DNA of 64,000 nt from Azorinus chamasolen (lineage: Eukaryota; Mollusca; Bivalvia; Cardiida; Solecurtidae), in the NCBI GenBank assembly GCA_963576725.1, contig OY755251.1:40684192-40748191 (forward strand), read 5' to 3'. A program made the translations under genes and the position numbers. Below the pieces are notes generated by a model, which had not been told where the DNA came from, ran no database searches, and saw only the letters and a list, made by a program, of their open reading frames with translations. Below, piece by piece: positions 1 through 11,224 of this stretch (the first letter of the stretch is position 1; each line of letters starts with the position of its first letter).

Positions 1-77
1 CCATCCAAATCAGTGCCGCAATGACCAGACACAACCCATCCAAATCAGTGCCGCAATGACCAGACACAACCCATCCA
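1..77. repeat. 35 bp tandem repeat at left window edge
   Basis: Two full copies of a 35 bp unit (1-35, 36-70; beginning CCATCCAAATCAGTGCCGCA) plus 7 bases of a third. The array runs off the left edge, so total copy number is unknown. The unit is unrelated in sequence to the 35 bp array at 2066-3204. Confidence 0.85.
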
Positions 78-1260
78 TTCGACCATAATGAGAAACGTTT
101 CATTACAACGAATAATACGTCCCGTCTGCTCTGACTCGGTGTTAGATATGATATCATATCTTGTATTCGTGTTGATGAACCAGCGAGCAACAAGTCTCTA
201 AAACCAGTGTGTATATGTAAGCGCGCGCACCATTTGTGCTTCTAAGGTTGCCGTTGGCTCTCGTGCCTCATGCTCTGTCTGACTTCAAATTTCTATTTTT
301 GTTAAATTATACTAATACTTTTGTTGAATATCCTACCATAATAGGTTCCTTTTTATTCAAACAGTCACTGTACATGTACACCAAACTAAATTAGTTCGAT
401 GTCTCATCGTCATTCATTGTTGGGTTATGGAAAATGCACCTGAATGTCTTTCTTGTATCTAAAGGCTTATCACATGGAAGATGGAAATGAACTTATTGTG
501 ATTATCTAAACTGAGTGATATAGCAATATAGATAAAATATACCGCTTTATCAGAATTATGAATGTCTCAGCATATGCTGAATTTAAACCTTTCTAAAATT
601 TGTATTTGATAAATTAATTACAAGTACAGAGCGAAGCTGATTGAACCATTCTTTCGTTAAGCGCGACTTGGCCTTCGTTTGTGTACAGATATAACAGAGC
701 ATGGATACAGATGGAACACCGATTTACTCAGGATTCAAGCTATTTGGCACTCGATCAAATGTTTCTCAAGAGCTTCATAGAATCGGAAGTAGTTAGAAAT
801 GCACCAGATCCAAATATGCGAGCACAATTTACATCTTTATTTGTGTTTTAATTAAACTTGAATATTGCGTTAAATAAAAAAAAACGTTTATCACACACAC
901 TGGACCAGATAACATTTTTTTTCTGCTAAAACGATATAAACAATACCCAAATAAGAACATGCAATAAGGCAAACACGTAGGCTTCGCAAGCTTATCAGTT
1001 TGCAAGAGAGATTTCGCAATGATACCACAGCAAAATGTCAGCAAAGGGAAATATGTGGACAGTTTCCCGCTAAATCATAGCCTGAAATAGATTTGTGTCT
1101 GTTTACCGCAGTATTCACCACAACATTAAACGTAACCCATTTATTCCCTTTTTTTTAAGAGAAACCCGTTAAAATCTTACTCTGGGCCCATCTAGTTTTC
1201 GGTGGAGCGGGGGCACGGCAAGCAAAATATTTGCGGGAATAAGCCATTCGCATTGCTGGT
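78..1260. other. AT-rich sequence without recognisable genes
   Basis: Short open frames (for example the 71-codon frame at 829-1044 on the minus strand) have no recognisable motif and sit in AT-rich sequence. I see no RNA gene or clear mobile element here. Confidence 0.5.
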
Positions 1261-1263
1261 ATC

Positions 1264-1332
1264 AACAAACTGTGCAGACACTGATTAGATGGCTCCTTCA
1301 TGAGCCCTCTGATATTGATCTTCACTGTTTGC
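1264..1332. repeat. HP1-type hairpin element core
   Basis: Imperfect hairpin: left arm begins CAAACTGTGCAGACACTGAT, with an AGATGGCTCC/GAGCCCTCTGAT centre and a right arm ending CACTGTTTGCC. It matches the core layout of the HP1 family found throughout this window, but the outer ends are not well preserved. Confidence 0.6.
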
Positions 1333-1732
1333 CTATGTCATTTAAGGGGCACTGGGCACTAATAGTTAAATGAGCTTATTTGTTCTGTCCAATGTCACAT
1401 TCCATGCACAGAGAATTTATAGTCGACAATTGAAACTTTGCATATGTTAGAAGATTGCAATGGTATTGCTAGGTGGTACTTCGTTTTAATTCTCTTGTGC
1501 AACAGATCCTCGTTTAACCTTTTCCATAATGAATTTTCAAAATGAAATGAAACAGTCAATCATTGTAAGAGTTCATTCACTACGAAAGGGTATACTATAT
1601 AAGGATCACAAACAGTCCAGATCCTGATCTAAGGGCTGACTTAGGAGATATCTGAAGTAGGTATACACTGTTTGCAAATGTTACTTTTTCCTGCATTCAG
1701 AATGTTGTAATGGGTGGATGAGTGAATACCTA

Positions 1733-1803
1733 TGCAAACAGTTTTGATCCAGATGAGACGCCGAGTAACTCGGCGTCTCATCAGGATCCAAACTCTTTGA
1801 CAC
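1733..1803. repeat. HP1-variant hairpin with near-perfect stem
   Basis: The arms at 1746-1765 and 1769-1788 pair at 19 of 20 positions around a 3-base TAA loop. The outer part reads GCAAACAG on the left and CTCTTTGAC on the right. It is a second sequence variant of the HP1 core (GATCCAGATGAGACGCCGAG instead of GACCCAGATCAGACGGCTCC). Related copies lie at about 45158-45226 and 48140-48205, with partial relatives at 47100-47170 and 53975-54000. Confidence 0.7.
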
Positions 1804-2065
1804 CCTGGTTGCATGTTAGTCGACAAATTGATTATAGCTTGAATTTTGAAAATGAAGTAGGTGAAAAATTGTGTAAAATTAATTTGCTCAGCAGGCTAAA
1901 TGTTAATATAATTGCAATCAATTCATGCGTTGGAAAATAATGAATATGTATTATACTGACGAATTGCGTTCTTAAAATAGTTATCTGTGTCGGTTCCAAA
2001 ATGTCTCGTCTACTTAGATAATCATCGGCTTCAGACTCAATGTGGAGTTTTCATTTGTAAACAGC

Positions 2066-3204
2066 ACAACAGAGTCAGTGTCGCATCTAGACCCAACTTG
2101 ACAACAGAGTCAGTGTCGCATCTAGACCCAACTTGACAACATTGTCAGTGTCGCATCTAGACCCAACTTGACAACAGAGTCAGTGTCGCATCTAGACCCA
2201 ACTAGACAACATTGTCAGTGTCGCATCTAGACCCAACTTGACAACAGAGTCAGTGTCGCATCTAGACCCAACTTGACAACATTGTCAGTGTCGCATCTAG
2301 ACCCAACTTGACAACAGAGTCAGTGTCGCATCTTGACCCAACTTGACAACAGAGTCAGTGTCGCATCTAGACCCAACTTGACAACAGAGTCAGTGTCGCA
2401 TCTAGACCCAACTTGACAACAGAGTCAGTGTCGCATCTATACCCAACTTGACAACATTGTCAGTGTCGCATCTAGACCCAACTTGATAACAGAGTCAGTG
2501 TCGCATCTAGACCCAACTTGACAACATTGTCAGTGTCGCATCTAGACCCAACTTGACAACAGAGTCAGTGTCGCATCTAGACCCAACTTGACAACAGAGT
2601 CAGTGTCGCATCTTGACCCAACTTGACAACAGAGTCAGTGTCGCATCTAGACCCAACTTGACAACAGAGTCAGTGTCGCATCTAGACCCAACTTGACAAC
2701 ATAGTCAGTGTCGCATCTAGACCCAACTTGACAACAGAGTTAGTGTCGCACCTAGACCCAACTTGACAACAGAGTCAGTGTCGCATCTAGACCCAACTTG
2801 ACAACATTGACAACAGAGTCAGTGTCGCATCTAGACCCAACTTGACAACATTGACAACAGAGTCAGTGTCGCATCTAGACCCAACTTGACAACAGAGTCA
2901 GTGTCGCATCTAGACCCAACTTGACAACAGAGTCAGTGTCGCATCTAGACCCAACTAGACAACATTGTCAGTGTCGCATCTAGACCCAACTTGACAACAG
3001 AGTCAGTGTCGCATCTAGACCCAACTAGACAACATTGTCAGTGTCGCATCTAGACCCAACTAGACAACATTGTCAGTGTCGCATCTAGACCCAACTTGAC
3101 AACAGAGCCAATGTCGCATCTAGACCCAACTAGACAACATTGTCAGTGTCGCATCTAGACCCAACTAGACAACATTGTCAGTGTCGCATCTTGACCCAAC
3201 TTGC
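2066..3204. repeat. 35 bp minisatellite, about 32 copies
   Basis: Head-to-tail copies of a 35 bp unit starting ACAACAGAGTCAGTGTCGCA and ending CTAGACCCAACTTG. Two main variants alternate irregularly, carrying AGAGTC or ATTGTC after ACAAC. A sub-variant reads CAACTAGACAAC instead of CAACTTGACAAC. Two copies (around 2800-2860) carry an extra ACAACATTG block. There are no spacers, so it is not a CRISPR. Confidence 0.95.
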
Positions 3205-3304
3205 ACACTTTCATCTATTGCAGCAAGAGTGTTTAACTAAAGCTCTCGTGATACATAAATAGTCTTTGTTTAACTTTAACCCTTAATCTGCTAAATAATT
3301 AAAA

Positions 3305-3938
3305 GTGGCTCGAGATACTCGGAGTCTCATCTGGATCCTCGCTGTTTCACACACGGTCATCAGTTCTAGCTCGAGATACTGGAACTCATCTGCATCCACG
3401 CTGTTTCACACACGGTCATCAGTTCTAGCTCGAGATACTGGAACTCATCTGCATCCACGCTGTTTCACACACGGTCATCAGTTCTAGCTCGAGATACTGG
3501 AACTCATCTGCATCCACGCTGATTCACACACGGTCATCAGTTCTAGCTCGAGATACTGGAACTCATCTGCATCAACGCTGTTTCACACACGGTCATCAGT
3601 TCTAGCTCGAGATACTGGAACTCATCTAGATCCACGCTGTATGAAACATGGTCAATAGTTCTAACTCGAGATACTCGAAGTCTCATCTGGATCCTCGCTG
3701 TTTCACACACGGTCAGCAATTCTAGCTCATCTGCATCCACGCTGTTTCACACATGGTCATCAGTTCTAGCTCGAGATACTGGAACTCATCTAGATCCACG
3801 CTGTATGAAACATGGTCAATAGTTCTAACTCGAGATACTCGAAGTCTCATCTGGATCCTCGCTGTTTCACACACGGTCAGCAATTCTAGCTCGAGATACT
3901 GAGATTCATCTGGATCCACGTTGTTTCACACACAGCAA
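3305..3938. repeat. 59 bp minisatellite, about 10 copies
   Basis: Units begin GCTCGAGATACT at 3308, 3369, 3428, 3487, 3546, 3605, 3769 and 3889, with ACTCGAG variants at about 3664 and 3828. The spacing is mostly 59 bp and one truncated copy lies near 3721. Each unit carries CTCATCTGSATCC followed by GCTGTTTCACACA, which resembles one arm of the HP1-variant hairpin at 1746-1788. The open frames across it are by-products of the repeat. Confidence 0.9.
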
Positions 3939-4241
3939 TAAAACTTAAACGTTTGACACAAGCGGGAGATATTGCACCATAATTTGAGCAGACATAACTT
4001 GTACACAGCGAGGTTGGAGATAATATCAATAATGCCAAATATATGTTGATAGCTATATTACGAAATCAGTGTCACAGTGCAGCAAGATTCATCTCATATA
4101 TCCATCCATTTGAGTCAGTAATACATGACATAGTTCGACAAGGAGATGGAAACCATATTTATACTTCTCGCATTGTCGCTCATTGTAATTGAATAGAACA
4201 AGCCACTTAAACCTTTGAGTGCGGGAAACGAATGTACTGAC

Positions 4242-4313
4242 ATTTGCAAACAGTGTATACCCAGAGCAGATGGCTCCTAGAGCAGTCCTGTTAATAGGGT
4301 CTGGATTGTTTGT
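4242..4313. repeat. HP1 hairpin core, diverged
   Basis: TTTGCAAACAGTGTATACCC...GGGTCTGGATTGTTTG with a GGCTCCTAGAGCAG centre. It retains the HP1 arm order but has several mismatches, and no TTAA-flanked ends can be assigned. Confidence 0.55.
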
Positions 4314-4792
4314 AATTCGAAATCCTCTAACAGGTTCAAACATTTCGTACGTAATGCACTTTATATTTACATAATGATGGGACATTACACTCGGAACATT
4401 CAGCGTTGAAAGTGTTAAGGCATTATTTGAAGCCAGAAATGCGCACGAATAATGGAACTGCTACTGTCTTCTTTGGACTGTGTGACTAGCTGATTATGAT
4501 CCGGTTTCACCTTTTTTCTAGTCTGCAAATTCAAACAACCATGACCTTTCTGCTAAAGTAAAACCTCTCTAAACTGGACGATCAGGAGAGAATAATTAAG
4601 ATATTCTATGCCAGCGGCTGCTTAATGAAGTGAAACCTATGCAAACACCTCTCCATATGTATGAATTGCACGCTGCATTTACTCACCTGTTATAAAGACT
4701 GGCTTTGATACTGATTTGAAATTCCGGTAAATGCATAAGAGAGATATTTTCTTGTGTCGTAAAACGTGTCTTAAGTGGTCATCAATAAGATT

Positions 4793-4924
4793 TCTAATTA
4801 CGGGTCTCTAAAGCAGGCGGTAGCTTAATACAGGGCAAAAGTATTCTCCCTGCATAAAGCAACCACCTGATGTTAAGACTCATATGTTCAATAAATGAAT
4901 GGCTGCTTAAGATAGATTCTACTG
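4793..4924. repeat. HP2 palindromic MITE
   Basis: The core reads GTAGCTTAATACAGGGCAAAAG...CCCTGCATAAAGCAACCACC, the HP2 layout. The right end is GATAGATTCTACTG followed by TA, matching the CAGTAGAA-type terminus of the complete copy at 40558-40769. An HP2 remnant also lies at about 4555-4640. Confidence 0.55.
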
Positions 4925-5050
4925 TATTCAGAAATACGTACCTTTGGTATTTAAATTCATTTGGACTCCTGTTCCATTTGAAAAGTAATATGTTTGAGGG
5001 AAGAGAAACAATTGGCATTCAAATACGAAAACCCAGTTTAACCTTTTATA

Positions 5051-5630
5051 TGGAAGGCCGGTGCGCCATGCTAAATGCGAAATTTACAATGCGATTTGCG
5101 AAATTCAAAATACGAAATGCTTAATGACAAATGATATATGACAAATGCCAATTGCTATTTGGGGACTTCTAAATACTAATGGCTAATCACATTGTACTGA
5201 ATGCTAGAACTGGATAAGTCAATTTGGAAGGCGAGATCTGTAACTTTTTCCAATATACATACAGTGTTATATATTTTTCTTCTTCGTGCGTCGAAATAAC
5301 ATAAACTGATATCATAATCCATGTGAACCTCTCGCCACGCAAAATGCGAAATGCAAAATGCTAAATGCGAAATGCTAAATGCGATTTGCTAAATGCGATT
5401 TGCTAAATGCAATTTGCTTAATGCCAAATGATTGAAAAACCACCAACATATCACGTTTCACACGAGACAGTGCTTTGAGCTACATAAAGTGGGATAAAGA
5501 TAGGTGTACTTGGAGACAAACTTTTGTCTGAACTTTAACTATTGTGGTCTAATTAAGATTCTAGGTTTTCCTAAAGCACAGGTATTACGCATTTAGCATT
5601 TCGCATTTGGCATGGCGCACCGGCCTTCCA
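5051..5630. mobile_element. Non-autonomous TIR element with TA target duplication
   Basis: Perfect inverted termini: TGGAAGGCCGGTGCGCCATG at 5051-5070 against its reverse complement at 5611-5630, flanked by TA at 5049-5050 and 5631-5632. The interior is rich in short AATGCGAA/AATGCTAA repeats at both ends (5068-5130 and 5338-5440) with about 200 bp of unrelated sequence between. There is no coding capacity. The TA duplication suggests mobilisation by a Tc1/mariner-type transposase; this is inference. Confidence 0.8.
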
Positions 5631-5639
5631 TACATTTAC

Positions 5640-7250
5640 TTGATAGAGACGCATGTCTGTGCCTTCACAAACAGAAAAGACCCAGGTCAGACATCTCAAG
5701 TAAGAGCTTTCTCATCTAAGTCTGTGCAAAGATTACAAATCTTATCAATATTGGAGACGTCATGTTTTCTTACGTAAATATTAATGACGTAAAGGGTTAA
5801 ATGTCAGCGCAAGTTAAAAAATGTGCTAACGAATACTGGCCTGGTATTCTAATTGGAATTTACTTGCGTTTTTGCTGTCTATTAAACCTTAATATGCTGG
5901 ATAGTAAAACTGGTTCCTCCTTTTCTGAATATTAATTAAATAAATAGCACCAAACCTTACCCCTGAATTTGTATGATAAACACTGCAGACCCTGAACCAA
6001 AGGTCTCCCTCAGAAGTCCACATTGTTTGCAATGTCTTATATACTCGGTTGCAGCACATTAAAAGATTAAAATATTTCTATGTCTTTATAGCACACTTTT
6101 CATTTTTAAACCTAACGGCAAACAAATAACATTCATATTCTATGAACTAGTTGATTACAAGCGGAAAGCGGTGTTCTATAAAAATGACCATACAGTGCCA
6201 AATAAAACCTACCATAAATAACGACAGAACAGTTACTCTGAACTATTTGCCATACCAATGATACGAGTTCAATTCGTTTGCTGCCATGCATTGGCGTCAG
6301 CAATTTTCATTGCATTCAACTGAATTGCATTTCCTTTCAGAAGGAATAGATCAGTTTTTGATCCTGGTAGTACTCCAAGTTACCTGGTATTTCACCTGGA
6401 GCCAGTCTGTTTCGCATATGTTACAGCTTATACATGCATTCGCCATTGTAAACTAAAAATTTGTTCCCATAGGAAAGGCTTCATAGAGATATACACAAGT
6501 TCCGTTAGTTGATTATTTCCCCATCAGAAAACCCACTTCCTGTATAGTTATATGTATTTCTAAGGATGCACTAATTAAACGTAAAAGAGCATCTTACACA
6601 CAGGATATCTTAATCCTTTCACCCTTGTTTTTCAACCTTCTAAGGATAACTGAATGCTTGGGGAACAATGGTTTTGTTCTGTTTTAACAATGCTAATACA
6701 GCAGGTGTTGGTTTGCATTAATACTACCCTTTCATGAGAACTCGAAATTAAACAAAACGCCTGATCAGGGGATGCCTAAAGGAGCCATCTGATCGAGGTC
6801 AGCAATTATTATCATACAGAATAGTTTGATATTGAAGGTTTCTCAAGGAACACTCTGTCCAATGTCTGCACTATTTACTACATCAATCAAGGTCAGAGAT
6901 TTTCACAGCATATATTTCTTATGCAGGAAACTCGTACGCCAATGAGTTTACCTGATATAGAATGAGAATTAAAGGGTTATATTTCTACCATATCTCCATC
7001 CTGTTATGTGTTAACGTGGTATATAATTAGACTGTACTACTAACTTATCGACTGCTTAAATAAAATAAAGATCCACAATTATACAGCAATATCAATTCAG
7101 CAGGTAAATCTAATTAGGTTGTTTTTAGGAACAATCATCTGTGTATTCTGAGGTTTTGAAACGTCCAACCATGAAGTTCATTGTAATCTACTCTAGATGG
7201 AAGAAAATGTCATGCATCTGTTCTAGGATCATTTTACAGTAAATCCCTCT
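5640..7250. other. Unassigned AT-rich sequence
   Basis: No open frame of note and no recognisable gene. A degenerate HP1 core fragment (GATGCCTAAAGGAGCCATCTGATCG) is present near 6770-6800. Confidence 0.4.
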
Positions 7251-7267
7251 AGCCATTGGTTACAATC

Positions 7268-7402
7268 AGCATCAGTGTCGATCTGCAATGTAGGTGGCAG
7301 CGTATTGCAGGATTACGTTTAAAGTCATGCCGAAAGCTCCCAGAGGAGTTTTCTTTCTGTATAATTATCATCCTGCATTAAGCAGCAACCTATCTAAAAC
7401 GA
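7268..7402. repeat. HP2 palindromic MITE fragment
   Basis: GTAGGTGGCAGCGTATTGCAGGA...GAAAGCTCCCAGAGGAG...TCCTGCATTAAGCAGCAACC gives the HP2 hairpin core. The outer termini are not clear. Confidence 0.6.
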
Positions 7403-7799
7403 TACTATATAACTTACAACAATGAAGGTTGTTCTCTTACTGTGGACTGTCCATTATTTTTGTAAAGAATCCATTAACTCAGAGCAATTGGTTTTTTTTC
7501 TTTGTTTATTTGTTTTTTGAACTGACAAGAGCAAGTTCGTTTATTTATTGTTCAACATTACATATTCGTACAAACTATATCACAGATGTAAATAAGAAAA
7601 ACAAAATAATATCTCGTGACTATTACTGTTTTAAAAAGTACTTCGTAATTCATGCTTTAAACAGTGTCTCTTAAGTCACTTATAATGGTCGTAGATGCGT
7701 TTTTGTATTCAAGATATTTAGTGAGCGTAAGTAAGTCATTATATAATATTCTAAGTAAACTTTACGGCAGAACTCAAATGGATAAAAAAAATTACAGGC

Positions 7800-8232
7800 A
7801 CTTTTTCCTTTAGGCCTAAATGACAACATATATCAAACTGGAAATATTTCTAAAGACCCAAACATTGATATATTTTCCATTTACTCACTTAGAAAACGAA
7901 CAACTAAATCACATGGGATACGTAAAAACGGCAATATCAAACGCAAAGCTCGCCTTAAAACATCTGTTTCAGATTTACACAATATACATCTACAATCTGG
8001 TAAACATACTATGCTCTCTCGTCTATGTTCTTTGTCTATTTCATCCACAGGAGACATTGACATAGAAGCAGACCAAGTGATCTCACGAACAGATCCTTCA
8101 TATAACACAGCTTCTTTCATTCAGAACTACACTCGGCATGTTCTTCGACCACAAATTGATTCAGTGTCTGACCATAAAATATATTTTTTGAAAATTCCAT
8201 TTGTTAATAAAGGTATAGATTTTATCGATCTA
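7800..8232 (+). pseudogene. Penelope/Neptune-like retroelement ORF, N-terminal fragment
   Basis: The region upstream of the reverse transcriptase of a Penelope-related retroelement, seen in one frame from about 7885 to 8232. Recognisable stretches include HGIRKNGNIKRKARLKTSVS near the start and KIPFVNKGIDFIDL at the end, which I recognise as the conserved RIPFVNKGIE-type block of this family. The frame stops at 8232 only because the TIR element at 8233-9270 is inserted there. It resumes at 9271 with QSIVRDKNI in register once one copy of the TA is removed. The clade name is from memory of family sequences and would need a tree. Confidence 0.65.
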
Positions 8233-9270
8233 CAGGGTGTCCCAGAAAAAATGCAACCCATTTTAATTCCCTATTACTCCCAATCCATTCAACCGATATA
8301 AAATGTTTATATACCAGTTTTTAGCTACGAAAGTGGTTCACATTTGTGTAAAATTACAGCTTAAATACTTTTATAGATTTTGAGATATTGCGTAAAAACT
8401 GAAGGCACCATGTTTTCACTTTTCCCAGAAATTGGATTTTCGTCACATATTTACCCTGTTGATAATAGTATATTGTTTAGCGGATAACCAATATAACTCT
8501 TTTTGTACCCAGAATAATACTTACATGTGTGTAAGCATACGTCATATCCCAGTATTAAATATTCCACTTTTACGGTACTTTTGGTTGTTAAGGAATAATT
8601 CAGGCCCGTGCAACTTGTGCATAGATAGACAGATACATATTTTATTTTATTGCATATGTTCAGAGATAACAAACAATTGTCAAAGTATTAAACAATGAAA
8701 CTACAGAGTCATTTTAATAGGCGGGGCTCTCAAAACAGATTGTCTTTTGAACTTTGAACAGTATTACGGTACTTGTTGAAATCATAATCACTAAAACAAT
8801 AATTGATTAATTAATTTTCTTCAACAGTTAATAACATTTTTACTACATGTAATACTACAAGTATTTCTGTGATACAAATTTAGTAGGCCTTCAGTTAGTT
8901 AAAAGAGATAACATTTGATGGACTTATGAAGATGTTATATTTTCTTTTAAATGTATAATTTTACAAGTGTATTACATTTGTTACAAGTTAATTTGTTTTA
9001 ATAAACATTGGTGATACATTCTGATGAATAAATGAGATAAAATGCCAAGTTCTTTTCAAATGTACTTATTATATCCATAACCCTATTTCTGGGAAAATTG
9101 AAAACAGGGTGCCTTCAGTATTTACGCACTATCTCAAAATCTATACAAGCATTTAAGCTGCAATTTTACACAAATATGCACCACTGTTGTACCTACAAAC
9201 TGGTTTATCGGTTAAATACATTTAGAGTAATAAGCAAATGAAATTGGGTTGCATTTTTTGAGACACCCTG
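8233..9270. mobile_element. 1.04 kb non-autonomous DNA transposon with ~200 bp TIRs
   Basis: The termini read CAGGGTGTCCCAGAAAAAAT on the left and, inverted, CAGGGTGTCTCAAAAAATGC on the right, with TA duplicated at 8231-8232 and 9271-9272. The inverted repeats extend roughly 200 bp (8233-8455 against 9065-9270) at about 80 percent identity by eye, including a shared GTGTAAAATT and TGAAGGCACC. The interior is AT-rich with no transposase. TA target sites and long TIRs fit a Tc1/mariner-type non-autonomous element. The short open frames at 8432-8698 and 8451-8672 are not supported as genes. Confidence 0.85.
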
Positions 9271-10288
9271 TACAATCAATAGTTCGCGATAAAAACATAA
9301 TTAATACCATCCCAGCCTATTTCAAAAATTTAGAATCTCTGATTATCTGCTATAAGTACAAAATACCTATTAGGAAGGCTATTTTTAATTATAATAAACT
9401 TTTATCGGACCTTAATATTGTAAATAATACCCCTGTTAGTTGAACTTGTAATTCCTCTAAGGTGTGTTACGCCGAGGCTGGTCATGTTATTAAAGGGAAT
9501 TTTGACATTATTGAAGACAAGCGTCTCCGTACTTTATTAACTAAGGGACCTAAGTACAGACTAACTTCTTTGATAGATTTCGAAATCTGCCGTAGCAAAA
9601 TTATAGAATCTTTGTTAGACGTCAGTGTCAAATGGTGTCGAAGAGAACATGCAGACAATAATGCCCTCACAGAATGGATAAAACGTATTTCTAATATAAT
9701 GGATACACGTATCGCGTTTTACAAATCTAACATTCACCTTCTTCCACCTAAACCTAAGACATCAGTTCGCTTCTTAAAAAATAGTATGTAAGAATTTCAC
9801 TCTAAATACGTGTTTGTTCCAGCTGATAAAGTGTCAAACAATGTAATTATCATTTGACGACTTTATTATGTGGATGTTTTAGAACAAGAACTCACTATGA
9901 CACAGTCGTATATTGTGGTCTCTAAATCTGAAAATGACATCATATCTGAACATGTTAATAAATGTAAACAGTTAAATGCTGATATATTAATCACACATTA
10001 TAAACTTCCGACTGTACTGGATACCTAAACTCCATCAAACGCCATATAAATCATGCTTCATAGCAAACTCGGTCTCATGCACGACTGCCACACTGTCCAA
10101 ACAAATTACATCGTGTTTAACAGCGGTCAAAGAACATGTCAAGCGTTACTGTGATAAAGCTTATGAGAATTCAGGGATTAACAATTTTTGGTCTATAAAA
10201 AACTCCAATGAGGTTTTAACTAAATTAAAAAACAGGCTTAACCTTAAAACCGATTCACAGGCGGATGTCATGAATGATTTTAACATAT
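9271..10288 (+). pseudogene. Penelope/Neptune-like retroelement ORF, middle fragment
   Basis: Continues the fragment at 7800-8232. Successive frames carry blocks I recognise from this retroelement family: PAYFKNLESLIICYKYKIPI, AGHVIKGNFDIIEDKRLRTL, KGPKYRLTSLIDFEICRS (9462-9791), then after a frameshift FVPADKVSNNVII. Next come YWIPKLHQTPYKSCFIANS and FWSIKNSNEVLTKLKNR, the RT fingers region (10020-10220). After KLKNR the sequence jumps to DSQADVMNDFN, normally found far downstream next to the YLDD box, so most of the RT palm is deleted. Stops at 9441-9443 and frameshifts show decay. The LINE at 10291 interrupts it. Confidence 0.75.
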
Positions 10289-10554
10289 AATCTTTATTTC
10301 CTCCAATATAGGAGAGCCATATACATGCAAGCAAACTGACAACATACAAACATACAATCAATTGCAGATACGGACACTTACAACCAACCATAACTAGGCA
10401 TATATACTACAGTTATGACAATACAACGACACCATATATTTATACAACACAACACAACACAATGCATTAAAGAAGATCAGAATAAATGCAAAAAGGCGTC
10501 GAACAGGCTCAGCTTATGTACATTGGAATAGCAGAGAGGATCGAATGAGCGATG

Positions 10555-10556
<2 letters not shown>

Positions 10557-10595
<39 letters not shown>
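10557..10595. repeat. (GA)n microsatellite in LINE 3' UTR
   Basis: About 19 GA dinucleotides. The open frame at 10509-10694 on the minus strand is caused by it. Confidence 0.95.
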
Positions 10596-10597
<2 letters not shown>

Positions 10598-11224
10598 TTT
10601 CCCGCTCTATGTACATATCTATCGAAACGAAATATAGATCTGTATAATCGAACGGAAGTTCTACAAAGGTATAATATACCATTACATGTTTCAATATATC
10701 TCTACCGAAACGAATTTTAGAGACGTGCAGAACATGCTTAACAAAATGTCAGTTGAATAGGCCTAAAGTTACACGCGTCAATATATCTCTAACGAAACGA
10801 AATTTAGAGACATGCCAACCGTGCTTGACGAAAAAAAAGCGTTTATGCATTAAGGCAAAACAATTATAGACAATATCTATATTTATAATACATGTACTAA
10901 CTACAGTATAACCACGATAATTCGAAGACTCAGCCAAATGCCTGCACTGCTCTCCATGACATGAGGCAGCTTATTATAGGTCTGGAGGTATACAGAAGAA
11001 CTGTCCCCTGGGGAGGGGGTCTGCACAGTTTCCAGTATGTAAATGTCAACTACCTGCCTAAACATTTCCCAAATGTTCCCCGTTAAAATTTCGATTTACG
11101 GAGGTATTACTGTACAACATTCTGACAGTTGACATACAGCGTAAATACGTATATTTACATTATACATGCTGCATACCGTTAGCGGTATATCACACGTACA
11201 ACAACACAACCCTGATGTATTATC

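Noticed and set aside
2066..3204. CRISPR array
   Set aside because: Contiguous 35 bp units with no spacers, in a eukaryotic repeat context, and no cas genes.
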